From NCBI RefSeq assembly GCF_027563345.1, contig NZ_JAMKBK010000015.1: DNA of 64,000 nt, one strand, 5' to 3'. The notes beneath the pieces are model-generated. The model made no database searches and had not been told where the DNA came from. It saw only the letters and a list, made by a program, of their open reading frames with translations. Shown in pieces: positions 34,943 to 41,844 of this stretch. Positions within the stretch are counted from its first letter, which is position 1. Every line of letters starts with the position of its first letter. The DNA is from Psychrobacillus psychrodurans (GTDB taxonomy: Bacteria > Bacillota > Bacilli > Bacillales_A > Planococcaceae). The translations under genes and the position numbers were made by a program.

Positions 34943-35166
34943 AATTCTCCCCCAATTTAATTCATTTTAAATTTAAATAGCCTTGTACCATTCAAAACTC
35001 GCAAACCTTCTTCATCATTGTAATAAAGATTGAAAATTAAATCAATTCAATATAGTGTTTACTAGTTATAACTTTCAATCTAAATTGATTTGAATAATAC
35101 CTACATGACCGTTAACAGATTTTATAACTAAAGTTCACTAAAACATATAAAGACTGCTGCTACTAA

Positions 35167-35619
35167 TTATCTCTCTAAAAATGCTATCAATGCGTCTAAA
35201 TCCTTTGCAGAAGCTTTTTTAAAGGTGCCAGCCATCATTTTACCAAAAAGTTTAGTTATGCCTGTGAGACCTTTTATTTCTCCGATTAACTTTATCTCCG
35301 TAAGGTTATCAGATGAAGTTACTTTATAGGTAAAAATATATTCTCCTTTACCAGTTGTTCCTTTCTTACCATCACAGCGAAGAACAATTTTATCTGGCTC
35401 ATTGAGTTCAACAACTTCAAAATGTTCCGTAGCCACTTGTCCAAACATCTTTCTAGATTCCTTCCACTCACTGCCCACTTGCATTAGTCCAACATCCAAT
35501 CGTTCAATACCTACAAGCCCCTGCATCCAGTAATTAGCAGCATCCAGATCAATCAAACCATCATATACCTGTTGCTTAGAAAGGTGGGTATTTCTTTTCA
35601 CTTCAAAATTAGTACTCAA
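35167..35619 (-). CDS. SRPBCC family protein
   Basis: A 150-residue START-like protein: N-terminal FEVKRNTHLSKQQVYDGL, a central beta sheet including VGSEWKESRKMFGQ, and a C-terminal helix ending KDLDALIAFLER. Ligand unknown. It is the last host gene before the prophage boundary region. Its start follows GGAGGG. Confidence 0.75.
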   Translation of the reverse strand: MSTNFEVKRNTHLSKQQVYDGLIDLDAANYWMQGLVGIERLDVGLMQVGSEWKESRKMFGQVATEHFEVVELNEPDKIVLRCDGKKGTTGKGEYIFTYKVTSSDNLTEIKLIGEIKGLTGITKLFGKMMAGTFKKASAKDLDALIAFLER

Positions 35620-36087
35620 GCGGATAACCCTCCAAAATGTTTACTAAAGTATATCATACGATGATCACCGTATTGTTAACATTTTAATAGAGGCTCCAGA
35701 GATATTGTGACAGTAATACAGATTTTTATTCAACTTAACCTTCTCTTAAATTCCTTTTAGGACTAGGTTATTTTTGATGCATGTGGAAGTTCAGTTCAAA
35801 ACTCTTTCTTTTTCTCTCTACACAAAAGACACCCATTAACGCTGATTTAACAGTGTTAATGGGTGTCTTTAATTTTACGTATATTGACGCAAAACACATA
35901 ATAATACCGGTGGTCGGGGTCGAATATACTTTATAACCCTATTGATAACAGTACTCTAGAGATTTTTTGTGTAAAATATGTGTAAAATATTTATAAACAA
36001 AATAATACCACCTTGAAATAGTCTCCTTCTGTATTTTCATAAATGATTTTCCGGTAATTAAATATCACTTCCTATATACTGAATTAA
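35620..36087. other. host-prophage junction region, no gene seen
   Basis: About 470 bases without a gene. It holds a strong hairpin (35827-35870), a sequence ACCGGTGGTCGGGGTCGAA (35909-35927) unlike its AT-rich surroundings, a repeated TGTGTAAAATA (two copies near 35968-35990) and a repeated AATAATACC. The left attachment site should lie here, but its other copy is beyond the window, so the exact core cannot be named. Confidence 0.45.
35827..35870. terminator. hairpin terminator near prophage left end
   Basis: ACACCCATTAAC and GTTAATGGGTGT pair exactly around an 11-14-base loop and run into CTTT. It is about 200 bases from any gene. Confidence 0.65.
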
Positions 36088-36105
36088 TAGTATACTTGTA
36101 CTATT
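36088..36105 (+). promoter_or_regulatory. -10 box overlapped by an inverted repeat
   Basis: TATACT (36092-36097) lies within ATAGTA-TACTTG-TACTAT, a perfect 6-bp inverted repeat. A clear -35 box was not found. The site could be bound by a prophage regulator, since the gene downstream is a likely lysogenic-conversion gene. Confidence 0.35.
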
Positions 36106-36127
36106 AGGATGTAGGAGGAGATATACT

Positions 36128-36787
36128 TTGTTTTCTAAATTAATTAAAGCAATAGTCGTGGTAATGTTAGTAGTTGGAATTGTATCTTTTAATGGCAATA
36201 GTGCAAGTGCTGCTAAAGTGATGTGGGGAAAAACAGAACTAAAATTAGGTCAAATCGGTAAAGCTACTATACTTTCTAATACTAATTTGGTCAAATTAGA
36301 AAGTGACGGTTCCCTTACTACTGTCCGTTCGATGAAAAAAGGCGAAGAATATCGTGTATATAGTTACAAGAGCAATCATGGTGGTCTTTATGGAGTTGGT
36401 GGAGGTAGCTTTGTACAGAAAAATGCGAAGGTAAAATATGAAACGCCATCTAAATCCAAACTAGCTTTACTACAAAAAGAATCTGTTTCTAGAGAATATA
36501 AATCGGCATTAAATAAAGCAGAAATATACGCGAAAAATATGCACTTATCAAAGGCAAGAATTTATGAACAGTTGACTTCTGAATATGGAGAGAAATTCCC
36601 TCCAGAAGCCGCGCAATACGCTATCGATACCCTTGTAGTCAATTGGAAAGAAAATGCATTAAAAAAGGCACAGTCATATTCAGTAAATATGAGCATGTCG
36701 GAATCTGCTATTTACGATCAATTGGTTTCGGTTTATGGTGAAAAATTCACTCCGGAAGAAGCACAGTACGCGATAGATAATTTATAA
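36128..36787 (+). CDS. secreted Ltp-repeat protein with lysin-like wall domain
   Basis: A 219-residue exported protein. Residues 1-28 are a signal peptide ending ASA with no lipobox Cys. Residues 30-117 match the C-terminal domain of this prophage's own amidase (MWGKTELK, GEEYRVY, VGGG, KYETPSK are shared). Residues about 123-169 and 172-219 are two repeats of the Lipoprotein_Ltp type, each ending YGEKF-PEAQYAID. Ltp of Streptococcus phage TP-J34 blocks DNA entry by other phages. Start TTG is 7 bases after AGGAGGAG. Superinfection exclusion is the best guess for its role. Confidence 0.8.
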   Translation: MFSKLIKAIVVVMLVVGIVSFNGNSASAAKVMWGKTELKLGQIGKATILSNTNLVKLESDGSLTTVRSMKKGEEYRVYSYKSNHGGLYGVGGGSFVQKNAKVKYETPSKSKLALLQKESVSREYKSALNKAEIYAKNMHLSKARIYEQLTSEYGEKFPPEAAQYAIDTLVVNWKENALKKAQSYSVNMSMSESAIYDQLVSVYGEKFTPEEAQYAIDNL

Positions 36788-36798
36788 TTTTCATTAAA

Positions 36799-36838
36799 GT
36801 AAAAACCACCTCCCATTAATCTGGTTGGTGGTTTTTAG
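36799..36838. terminator. bidirectional terminator
   Basis: AAAAACCACC and GGTGGTTTTT pair around a 16-base loop, serving the plus-strand Ltp-like gene and the converging minus-strand SOS cassette. Confidence 0.8.
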
Positions 36839-36995
36839 CTTCTACTCTATTTATGACTTCACATAGCTCTGACAATGCTAATAGTTCATTTCTCGACATG
36901 CGTGACATTTCATCTAATGCACCTAATATTAATTCTGGAGGGTGTTCATCCAATAACTTATTAAATAGTTCTTCCGTTCTATCCAATTCACTCAC
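36816..36995 (-). CDS. small phage protein, 59 aa, unknown
   Basis: Frame from GTG 36995 (or TTG 36986) to TAA 36816, giving a Glu/Leu-rich helical protein with EELFNKLLDEHPPELILGAL and LALSELCEVIN. It begins a few bases after the YolD-like gene stop. AAAGG stands close by but is better spaced for the TTG. It probably belongs to the SOS cassette; function unknown. Confidence 0.55.
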   Translation of the reverse strand: MSELDRTEELFNKLLDEHPPELILGALDEMSRMSRNELLALSELCEVINRVEAKNHQPD

Positions 36996-37000
36996 GACCT

Positions 37001-37330
37001 TTAATCCATAATAGTTACGTCTACTATTTCATCAAGCTTTAATGATAACAAATAAAAAGGATCTTGCAATTCGATTTCTCGCTTCTGCAAATTCACATTT
37101 TCTACTGTTCCTCTATTATAAATAAATTCTCCATCTTTCCATCTTTTAATTTTCGTATCAGCTTTACTTTTAATGGCTGCATCCAAAGTATGTTGAATGG
37201 CATCATAATCCCATTCATCTAATACTGGCCTAAGTTTTTTTCTAATTTCCTGATTATATTCTTTCAACATCACTACGTGTTCTGTTAACATCATGCCTTG
37301 CCATTTCATCATACCGCGATCTCTAATCAA
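37001..37330 (-). CDS. YolD-like protein
   Basis: A 109-residue YolD-family protein (IRDRGMMKWQGMMLTEHV at the N-terminus, then HTLDAAIKS and KLDEIVDVTI). YolD proteins are regularly encoded next to UvrX-type polymerases and are thought to act with them, in the manner of UmuD-like partners. TTG at 37330 is 8 bases after AGGAG; the GTG at 37339 overlaps the ribosome-binding site. It is 11 bases downstream of the polymerase gene. Confidence 0.8.
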   Translation of the reverse strand: MIRDRGMMKWQGMMLTEHVVMLKEYNQEIRKKLRPVLDEWDYDAIQHTLDAAIKSKADTKIKRWKDGEFIYNRGTVENVNLQKREIELQDPFYLLSLKLDEIVDVTIMD

Positions 37331-37341
37331 ATGAACCACTC

Positions 37342-38604
37342 CTATTCTTTATGACCGCCAACCATTTTCGACCTTTTTACTGCAGTACCTGCAGGAGTAT
37401 AAGACACTGCTCTTAATAATGCAGCGGATCCATATCGATTTCTAATGTCGTCCATAGCAGTCGCAAGTTTTCTGTTCTTCCAGTTTTTCTTTTCAAATAA
37501 ACTTAACTGCATGGAGTGTTCGTCTTCTAATTTTGTTATGGAGATGGATATGTGCCTTACAGGATTTTTATTATAATTTTCATTTAACAAATCTAAGCAA
37601 ACGTTGTAAATTTTCATGGTATCGTTCGTAGCATCGTGTATTGTTCTAGCTCTCTGAAACCCTCCACCAAATGCATTTTTACTATAGCCAATTCCTAACG
37701 AAATAGTTCTAGCTGCTTGGAAAGTATCTCTAGCCCTCTTTGCTACGTCTTCGCACATTTCAAGAATGACTGCTTTTACTTCTTCAATTTTATTGTAGTC
37801 TCTCATGAGGATTTGGCTTTTACCAAAACTTACTTGTCTTTCTACTGAAGGTGAGCTCATATCGGATAAATCAATTCCGTGTGCATGATGAAATAATTGA
37901 TTTCCCATAACGCCAAATTTATCTTCTAATACCTCTAAAGGCGTTCTAGCTAATTGACCTATACTCGTGATGCCCATATTGTTTAATGTTTTTTCAGTAC
38001 CTCTACCAATACCCCACATTTCTGTTAACGGAGTTACTGGCCATAATTTAGTTTGCACATCATCATATGTCCATTTAGCAAATCCTGTTTTCTTAGCATC
38101 CAGATCTAGCGCAAGTTTTGCCAATAGCATGTTTGGTCCCATTCCAGCAGATGAATGTAATTGTAAGGTTTCTAATATTTCTTTTTGAATTTCTTTTACT
38201 GTATTTTCCGGAGATCCCCAAAGCTTTTCAGTACCAGTTAAATCGATGAAACTTTCATCCACACTGTATACATGAACTGCTTCTGGCGGAACATATTTGT
38301 GGAGGATATTTGTAACTGCCATACTCATTTCAAGGAAGTACTGCATTTTCGGTTCAAACAATCTTATATCTGGATGACTAGGTATTTCATGTAATCTTGT
38401 GGATGCTGTTTTCACCCCAAATCGTTTTTTCATAGGTGGGGAAGCTGCCAAAACAACAGCTCCTTTTTGTTCGAAATTACCAACAATAGCAATTGGAACG
38501 GTTCTAACATCTAAGTCATGTAAAACTGCAATGCAAGACACATAAAAGCTCATCATATCTATACAAGCAATTGAGCGGTTAGGTAATGCGCTATAATCAA
38601 TCAT
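37342..38604 (-). CDS. uvrX: Y-family DNA polymerase, UvrX/YqjW-like
   Basis: A 420-residue translesion polymerase. Palm motifs are the metal-binding IACIDMMSFYVS and YSVDESFIDLTG; the helix-hairpin-helix IGRGTEKTLNNMGITSIGQL follows, and the little-finger domain includes VSFGKSQIL. It copies damaged DNA, with mutations. It matches the SP-beta UvrX/host YqjW group. It overlaps the upstream LexA-like gene by ATGA. The whole cassette has an SOS box in its promoter. Confidence 0.9.
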   Translation of the reverse strand: MIDYSALPNRSIACIDMMSFYVSCIAVLHDLDVRTVPIAIVGNFEQKGAVVLAASPPMKKRFGVKTASTRLHEIPSHPDIRLFEPKMQYFLEMSMAVTNILHKYVPPEAVHVYSVDESFIDLTGTEKLWGSPENTVKEIQKEILETLQLHSSAGMGPNMLLAKLALDLDAKKTGFAKWTYDDVQTKLWPVTPLTEMWGIGRGTEKTLNNMGITSIGQLARTPLEVLEDKFGVMGNQLFHHAHGIDLSDMSSPSVERQVSFGKSQILMRDYNKIEEVKAVILEMCEDVAKRARDTFQAARTISLGIGYSKNAFGGGFQRARTIHDATNDTMKIYNVCLDLLNENYNKNPVRHISISITKLEDEHSMQLSLFEKKNWKNRKLATAMDDIRNRYGSAALLRAVSYTPAGTAVKRSKMVGGHKE

Positions 38605-38804
38605 CGGATTATTTGCAAAGTTCTTGGGGATGAGTTAATGAAATCGATGTAACCATTTTTCCTCATATTATCTAGATGTTTATGAATAGTCGAAGATGAC
38701 TTTATTCCAACAGCATTGCCGACCTCTCTCATTGATGGAGAATATTTATTTTCTGCTAAAAAGTGTTTGATGTATTCATAAATTTCTTTTTGACGACTAT
38801 TCAT
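38601..38804 (-). CDS. stand-alone LexA-type DNA-binding domain
   Basis: A 67-residue protein corresponding to the winged-helix N-terminal domain of LexA only: RQKEIYEYIKHFL, YSPSMREVGNAVGIKS (recognition region) and LDNMRKNGYIDF. The S24 autoprotease/dimerisation domain is absent, and the next gene starts at its stop (ATGA), so this is not an artefact of a frameshift in the visible DNA. It also overlaps the upstream gene's stop by 4 bases. It may compete with host LexA at SOS boxes. Confidence 0.8.
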   Translation of the reverse strand: MNSRQKEIYEYIKHFLAENKYSPSMREVGNAVGIKSSSTIHKHLDNMRKNGYIDFINSSPRTLQIIR

Positions 38805-39022
38805 ACAACCTCACGCTCCTTATGGATGATGGGAACAAATGCTAGTACATTACCAACTTTAAAAGTCCTTTTGGTATTTCGTAAAAAACAATAAGCTTTA
38901 AATGTATTGCCCTCCACAGATAACACCTTTACTTTTCTTTTGCTGATTTCACCATTATTTTTCATGTAAATAATTTCAATAATTTGATTGAGTTGCATGG
39001 ATTTTAAAATATTTATACGCAC
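38801..39022 (-). CDS. WYL-like small protein
   Basis: A 73-residue protein starting MRINILKSMQLNQIIEIIYM, with ISKRKVKVLSVEGNTFKAYC. The pattern resembles a minimal WYL domain (small beta barrel that binds ligand or nucleic acid). GTG at 39022 is 8 bases after AGGAGG. It is first in the SOS cassette. Such short proteins accompany UvrX genes in other Bacillus prophages, by my recollection. Confidence 0.6.
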   Translation of the reverse strand: MRINILKSMQLNQIIEIIYMKNNGEISKRKVKVLSVEGNTFKAYCFLRNTKRTFKVGNVLAFVPIIHKEREVV

Positions 39023-39046
39023 ATCTGTTCCCTCCTTCTTTTGATT

Positions 39047-39075
39047 AGTATACGAACAATCGTTCCATTTTACAA
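39047..39075 (-). promoter_or_regulatory. SOS-regulated promoter with LexA box
   Basis: Minus strand: TTGTAA (39070-39075), 17-base spacer, TATACT (39047-39052). The spacer contains GAAC-GATT-GTTC (39054-39065), a perfect GAAC-N4-GTTC core of the Gram-positive LexA (DinR) box; one flank also matches CGAAC. The box would block RNA polymerase until DNA damage inactivates LexA. Confidence 0.9.
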
Positions 39076-39094
39076 CTAGTAATTTTTGGACAAA

Positions 39095-39122
39095 TAAAAA
39101 AAGCACCTGATTAGAGGTGCCA
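39095..39122 (-). terminator. terminator of the 312-aa orphan gene
   Basis: GCACCT and AGGTGC pair around a 6-base loop and are followed by T7 on the minus strand. Confidence 0.85.
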
Positions 39123-39130
39123 TAACATAG

Positions 39131-40069
39131 TTATTCATTATCCTCATTTTGTTGGTCTTTTTCTTTAGGATTCTTTTCAGATATAAATTTAACATCTTTA
39201 TCAACAAGAATTAATTGTTTTGGATCTGGATAAACTTCTTTACTATCTTCTGGTGCATTGATAGCAGTATGTACCTCTGTTCCCTTTTGGATTAGCTCAG
39301 CTAATTTAGAAATCGAATATGTCAATTTACCATGGTAATCATTATCTTTTATATCGATATTGAAATCTTCCATTAACATTTTTGCATTGAGTCTAGCTTG
39401 AGCTTTTACATTATTATCTAATGCTTCTAGCATTAATTTTCTTGCTTCTTCAGCTTTTTCATCAATTTCTATAGTTTGAAGTATACTTTGTGTTTGTTTA
39501 AGTTGCGTAAGATGTTCTCGAAGATATTTGAAAGCACTGGAAACAATTTGTCCAAAGAACAAAAAAGCTTCCTTATTGTCTATTACTATTTCAATCCATT
39601 CAGATCCAGTATCAAAATTCTGAAACTTGACGTTTGCTTTAAATTTTCCTGTTAATGTTTGGCCGCAAATATTATCAATATCTTTAATGAATGTTGCAAC
39701 TTCTGAAAGTTGATTATAATGAGGTAGCTTAAAACTTATTGATAATTCATCTTGTTCTGATATAGCTTGGTTAAGAGCATTAAATACTGCAATTGATAAA
39801 GTATATACTTGACTTACAACATTTTTCACTTTTTCAAATACATTCGTGTCAACCCATATTTGAGGACTTCTATCATTGAAAACATGTCTAAGATCTTTAT
39901 TTATTATTTCAAATTGGTTGTCTATAAATCCTAATTCATTAATTTTATTTATTGCTAAGGAAATTTTCGGTAAATTAATTAACTCGTATTTATTATTACT
40001 TATAACATGCTCAACTTCTAAGTAGTCTATATTTTCATCCAAAATTTCTAACATTTCTCTTATTCTCAT
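39131..40069 (-). CDS. 312-aa prophage accessory protein, unknown
   Basis: Not recognised. A mainly helical N-terminal half contains KISLAINKINELGF. The middle carries FDTGSEWIEIVIDNKEAFLF, followed by a hydrophobic stretch that might touch the membrane. Then comes a coiled-coil-like part (LTQLKQTQSILQTIEIDEKAE), and a very acidic/basic tail ends KEKDQQNEDNE. ATG at 40069 lies 7 bases after AAGGAG. It is a one-gene unit with terminators on both sides, sitting between the lysis genes and the SOS cassette. That is the usual place for moron genes. Confidence 0.65.
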   Translation of the reverse strand: MRIREMLEILDENIDYLEVEHVISNNKYELINLPKISLAINKINELGFIDNQFEIINKDLRHVFNDRSPQIWVDTNVFEKVKNVVSQVYTLSIAVFNALNQAISEQDELSISFKLPHYNQLSEVATFIKDIDNICGQTLTGKFKANVKFQNFDTGSEWIEIVIDNKEAFLFFGQIVSSAFKYLREHLTQLKQTQSILQTIEIDEKAEEARKLMLEALDNNVKAQARLNAKMLMEDFNIDIKDNDYHGKLTYSISKLAELIQKGTEVHTAINAPEDSKEVYPDPKQLILVDKDVKFISEKNPKEKDQQNEDNE

Positions 40070-40156
40070 GACCATTCTCCTTTTTGTATAAGTACCTTTT
40101 ACTTAAATTAATATAGCAATGATACCTTAAAAAGTGAAATCTTTATTTTAGACCAA

Positions 40157-40193
40157 AATAAAAAAGCCCCACTACAATTAAGTAGCAAGGCTT
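40157..40193 (-). terminator. terminator of the lysis cassette
   Basis: AAGCC.TGCTAC pairs with GTAG.G.GGCTT on the minus strand, followed by T-rich sequence, just after the amidase stop. Confidence 0.75.
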
Positions 40194-40197
40194 GATA

Positions 40198-40959
40198 TTA
40201 TCTGTTATTTAATTGTTCCAACATTGCTTTTGAAGGAGTTTCATACTTAATATGTCCGTCCATTTTAGTAACCCACATGCCACCGCCAACATTATATTGA
40301 CCATCATGATCTTCACGATATCGATATACACGATACTCTTCACCAGGATTCAAAACACGAACCATTTGAAGTTTACCGGTCGGACCATCTTGCCACAAGT
40401 TAATTCTTTTGAGTATTGTTACCTTACCTATTTGACCAGGCTTTAATTCTGTTTTACCCCACATTATTTTATCATTAGAAACACCTCCAACTTGGTTCGG
40501 TATTAATAAAGATTTCAACCGTTTACGGACGCTATCCATATTTATTCCTGGACAAGATGTTGCTGTCCCTTTAAATTCATTATGACCAAGTACATCATCT
40601 ACACTTAAATCAAAGTTCTGTATAGCTATTAAACATCTTTCCTCAAATGCTCTTTCTTGTGCTGCAGTAAATGCACCATTCCCAACCACACAAATATGAT
40701 AGGTGTTTGTATTATGATTACCAATCCCGTTAGTAGGATAAATCGGATCGTAACAAAGTTGAACTGTTCCATCGGTTAAAATAATTTCATGATATCCACC
40801 TTTCCCCCAACCAAGACCTTTCCAACGGTTATTCCAAAAGGCGAAATAGTCACCACTCGTTGTAGCTGAATGGTGACGTGCTATTTTGGTTATTTGTGAT
40901 GTTTTACGAGTTGATTTTGAAGGAGCTACTTTATTTCGGATGTCTTGTATTTTAGCCAC
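40198..40959 (-). CDS. endolysin: N-acetylmuramoyl-L-alanine amidase
   Basis: A 253-residue lysin. The Amidase_2/PGRP catalytic domain spans about 20-152, with zinc ligands probably His29 or His30 (IARHHS), His126 (VLGHNE) and Cys136 (TSCPG). A linker (153-163) leads to a C-terminal domain (164-253) shared with the secreted Ltp-like protein at 36128-36787; it is likely a cell-wall-binding domain. The start is GTG, overlapping the holin stop by one base (TAGTG). It cuts peptidoglycan at the end of the lytic cycle. Confidence 0.9.
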   Translation of the reverse strand: MAKIQDIRNKVAPSKSTRKTSQITKIARHHSATTSGDYFAFWNNRWKGLGWGKGGYHEIILTDGTVQLCYDPIYPTNGIGNHNTNTYHICVVGNGAFTAAQERAFEERCLIAIQNFDLSVDDVLGHNEFKGTATSCPGINMDSVRKRLKSLLIPNQVGGVSNDKIMWGKTELKPGQIGKVTILKRINLWQDGPTGKLQMVRVLNPGEEYRVYRYREDHDGQYNVGGGMWVTKMDGHIKYETPSKAMLEQLNNR

Positions 40960-41222
40960 TACTCAACACCTTCATTTCTTTCGTTCCCAATTTCAAATAA
41001 ACCTGTAGAAGCGAGTCCAGCTAAAGCTCCTGCCCATAGTCTTAAGGTTAAATCTAAATCAGTAAACGGTTCGCCTGCAAAGCCAATAAAAATACCCACC
41101 GCAAATGCGATGAGTGGTATGAGGTTTTTATTAAGTTTCTCCGATACTGATCTTTTAATTAATTCCACTACACCCAAAACTATTGGGACAATTACTGTTG
41201 AGAATAATAATACTTCTGTCAT
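40959..41222 (-). CDS. holin, A118 Hol118-like
   Basis: An 87-residue membrane protein with two to three hydrophobic segments (about 5-20, 33-50, 60-76). The words PFTDLDLTLRLWAGALAGLASTG are typical of the Listeria A118-type holin family. It forms the membrane lesion that releases or activates the endolysin. It is immediately upstream of the amidase gene and downstream of the XhlA-like gene. Confidence 0.88.
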   Translation of the reverse strand: MTEVLLFSTVIVPIVLGVVELIKRSVSEKLNKNLIPLIAFAVGIFIGFAGEPFTDLDLTLRLWAGALAGLASTGLFEIGNERNEGVE

Positions 41223-41234
41223 TTTAATTTCCTC

Positions 41235-41600
41235 CTAATTTTTTATTATTTCAATAACTGCTGCGACCCCTGCTAATATTCCACCGGAACCGCCTAAGAC
41301 GCCTATAAAGCCGAGTGTTATTTTCGCCCTTAAGCTTAATTGTGTCAAAGTCACCTTTTCTTTCATCACAAGTTTTTTATCATCAGTACCGAAGTAATGG
41401 TCTACGAATCGGCCAAGTAAGTCTCGAGTTTGTTGACCATCTTTCATCACTGTCAATTCTAAGCTAGTTTGAGATGCGGTAATTTTCCCAATTTCTACTC
41501 TAAATTCCTCTTGCACTTCTTCTAACTTTTTTAGTCTTGGTAAAACTTCTTCGTGGAATAATTCATCATGTTTTGCTACCTTTTCAAAGGTTTCTTGCAT
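41235..41600 (-). CDS. XhlA-like lysis-associated protein
   Basis: A 121-residue protein: N-terminal coiled coil (about 5-60, LPRLKKLEEVQEEF), a middle region, and a C-terminal membrane helix (ITLGFIGVLGGSGGILAGVA). This is the layout of hemolysin XhlA (PBSX), which helps the holin. ATG at 41600 is 8 bases after AGAGGGG; the start at 41621 is less well placed. Confidence 0.8.
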   Translation of the reverse strand: MQETFEKVAKHDELFHEEVLPRLKKLEEVQEEFRVEIGKITASQTSLELTVMKDGQQTRDLLGRFVDHYFGTDDKKLVMKEKVTLTQLSLRAKITLGFIGVLGGSGGILAGVAAVIEIIKN

Positions 41601-41644
41601 AGAACCTACCCCTCTTGTCACCTTCTCACCCCTTTTTGGTAACT

Positions 41645-41678
41645 AAAAATACCCTCCACATAATTGTGGAAGGCTGAG
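41645..41678 (-). terminator. hairpin between 34-aa peptide and XhlA-like gene
   Basis: CCTTCCACA pairs with TGTGGAGGG around ATTA-type loop on the minus strand, then TATTTTT. It may reduce read-through from upstream and so limit lysis gene expression. Confidence 0.65.
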
Positions 41679-41697
41679 AAATCTCTTACATTTAACT

Positions 41698-41802
41698 TTA
41701 ATCCTTGCTTAGTTTAACTTGACTAAATGCAACTGTAACCCAGAAACCTAATTGGAAAATAAAAAATGATGTTAACCAAGGGTGACTGTATATTGTTTCC
41801 AT
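41698..41802 (-). CDS. 34-aa small membrane protein
   Basis: Frame METIYSHPWLTSFFIFQLGF continuing to a polar end VKLSKD, with a single membrane segment. AGGAGG precedes ATG by 8 bases. It lies at the head of the lysis cassette and divergently from the Abi-alpha-like gene (start 43 bases away). It may tune lysis or pair with the divergent gene; not recognised. Confidence 0.65.
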   Translation of the reverse strand: METIYSHPWLTSFFIFQLGFWVTVAFSQVKLSKD

Positions 41803-41844
41803 AGATAAATCCTCCTATAATTGATTTTGAAAGGTGGTGAAAAA

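Noticed and set aside
35909..35927. tRNA gene 3' end at the prophage boundary
   Set aside because: Only a T-arm-like fragment is present; acceptor and anticodon parts are missing, so no tRNA is called.
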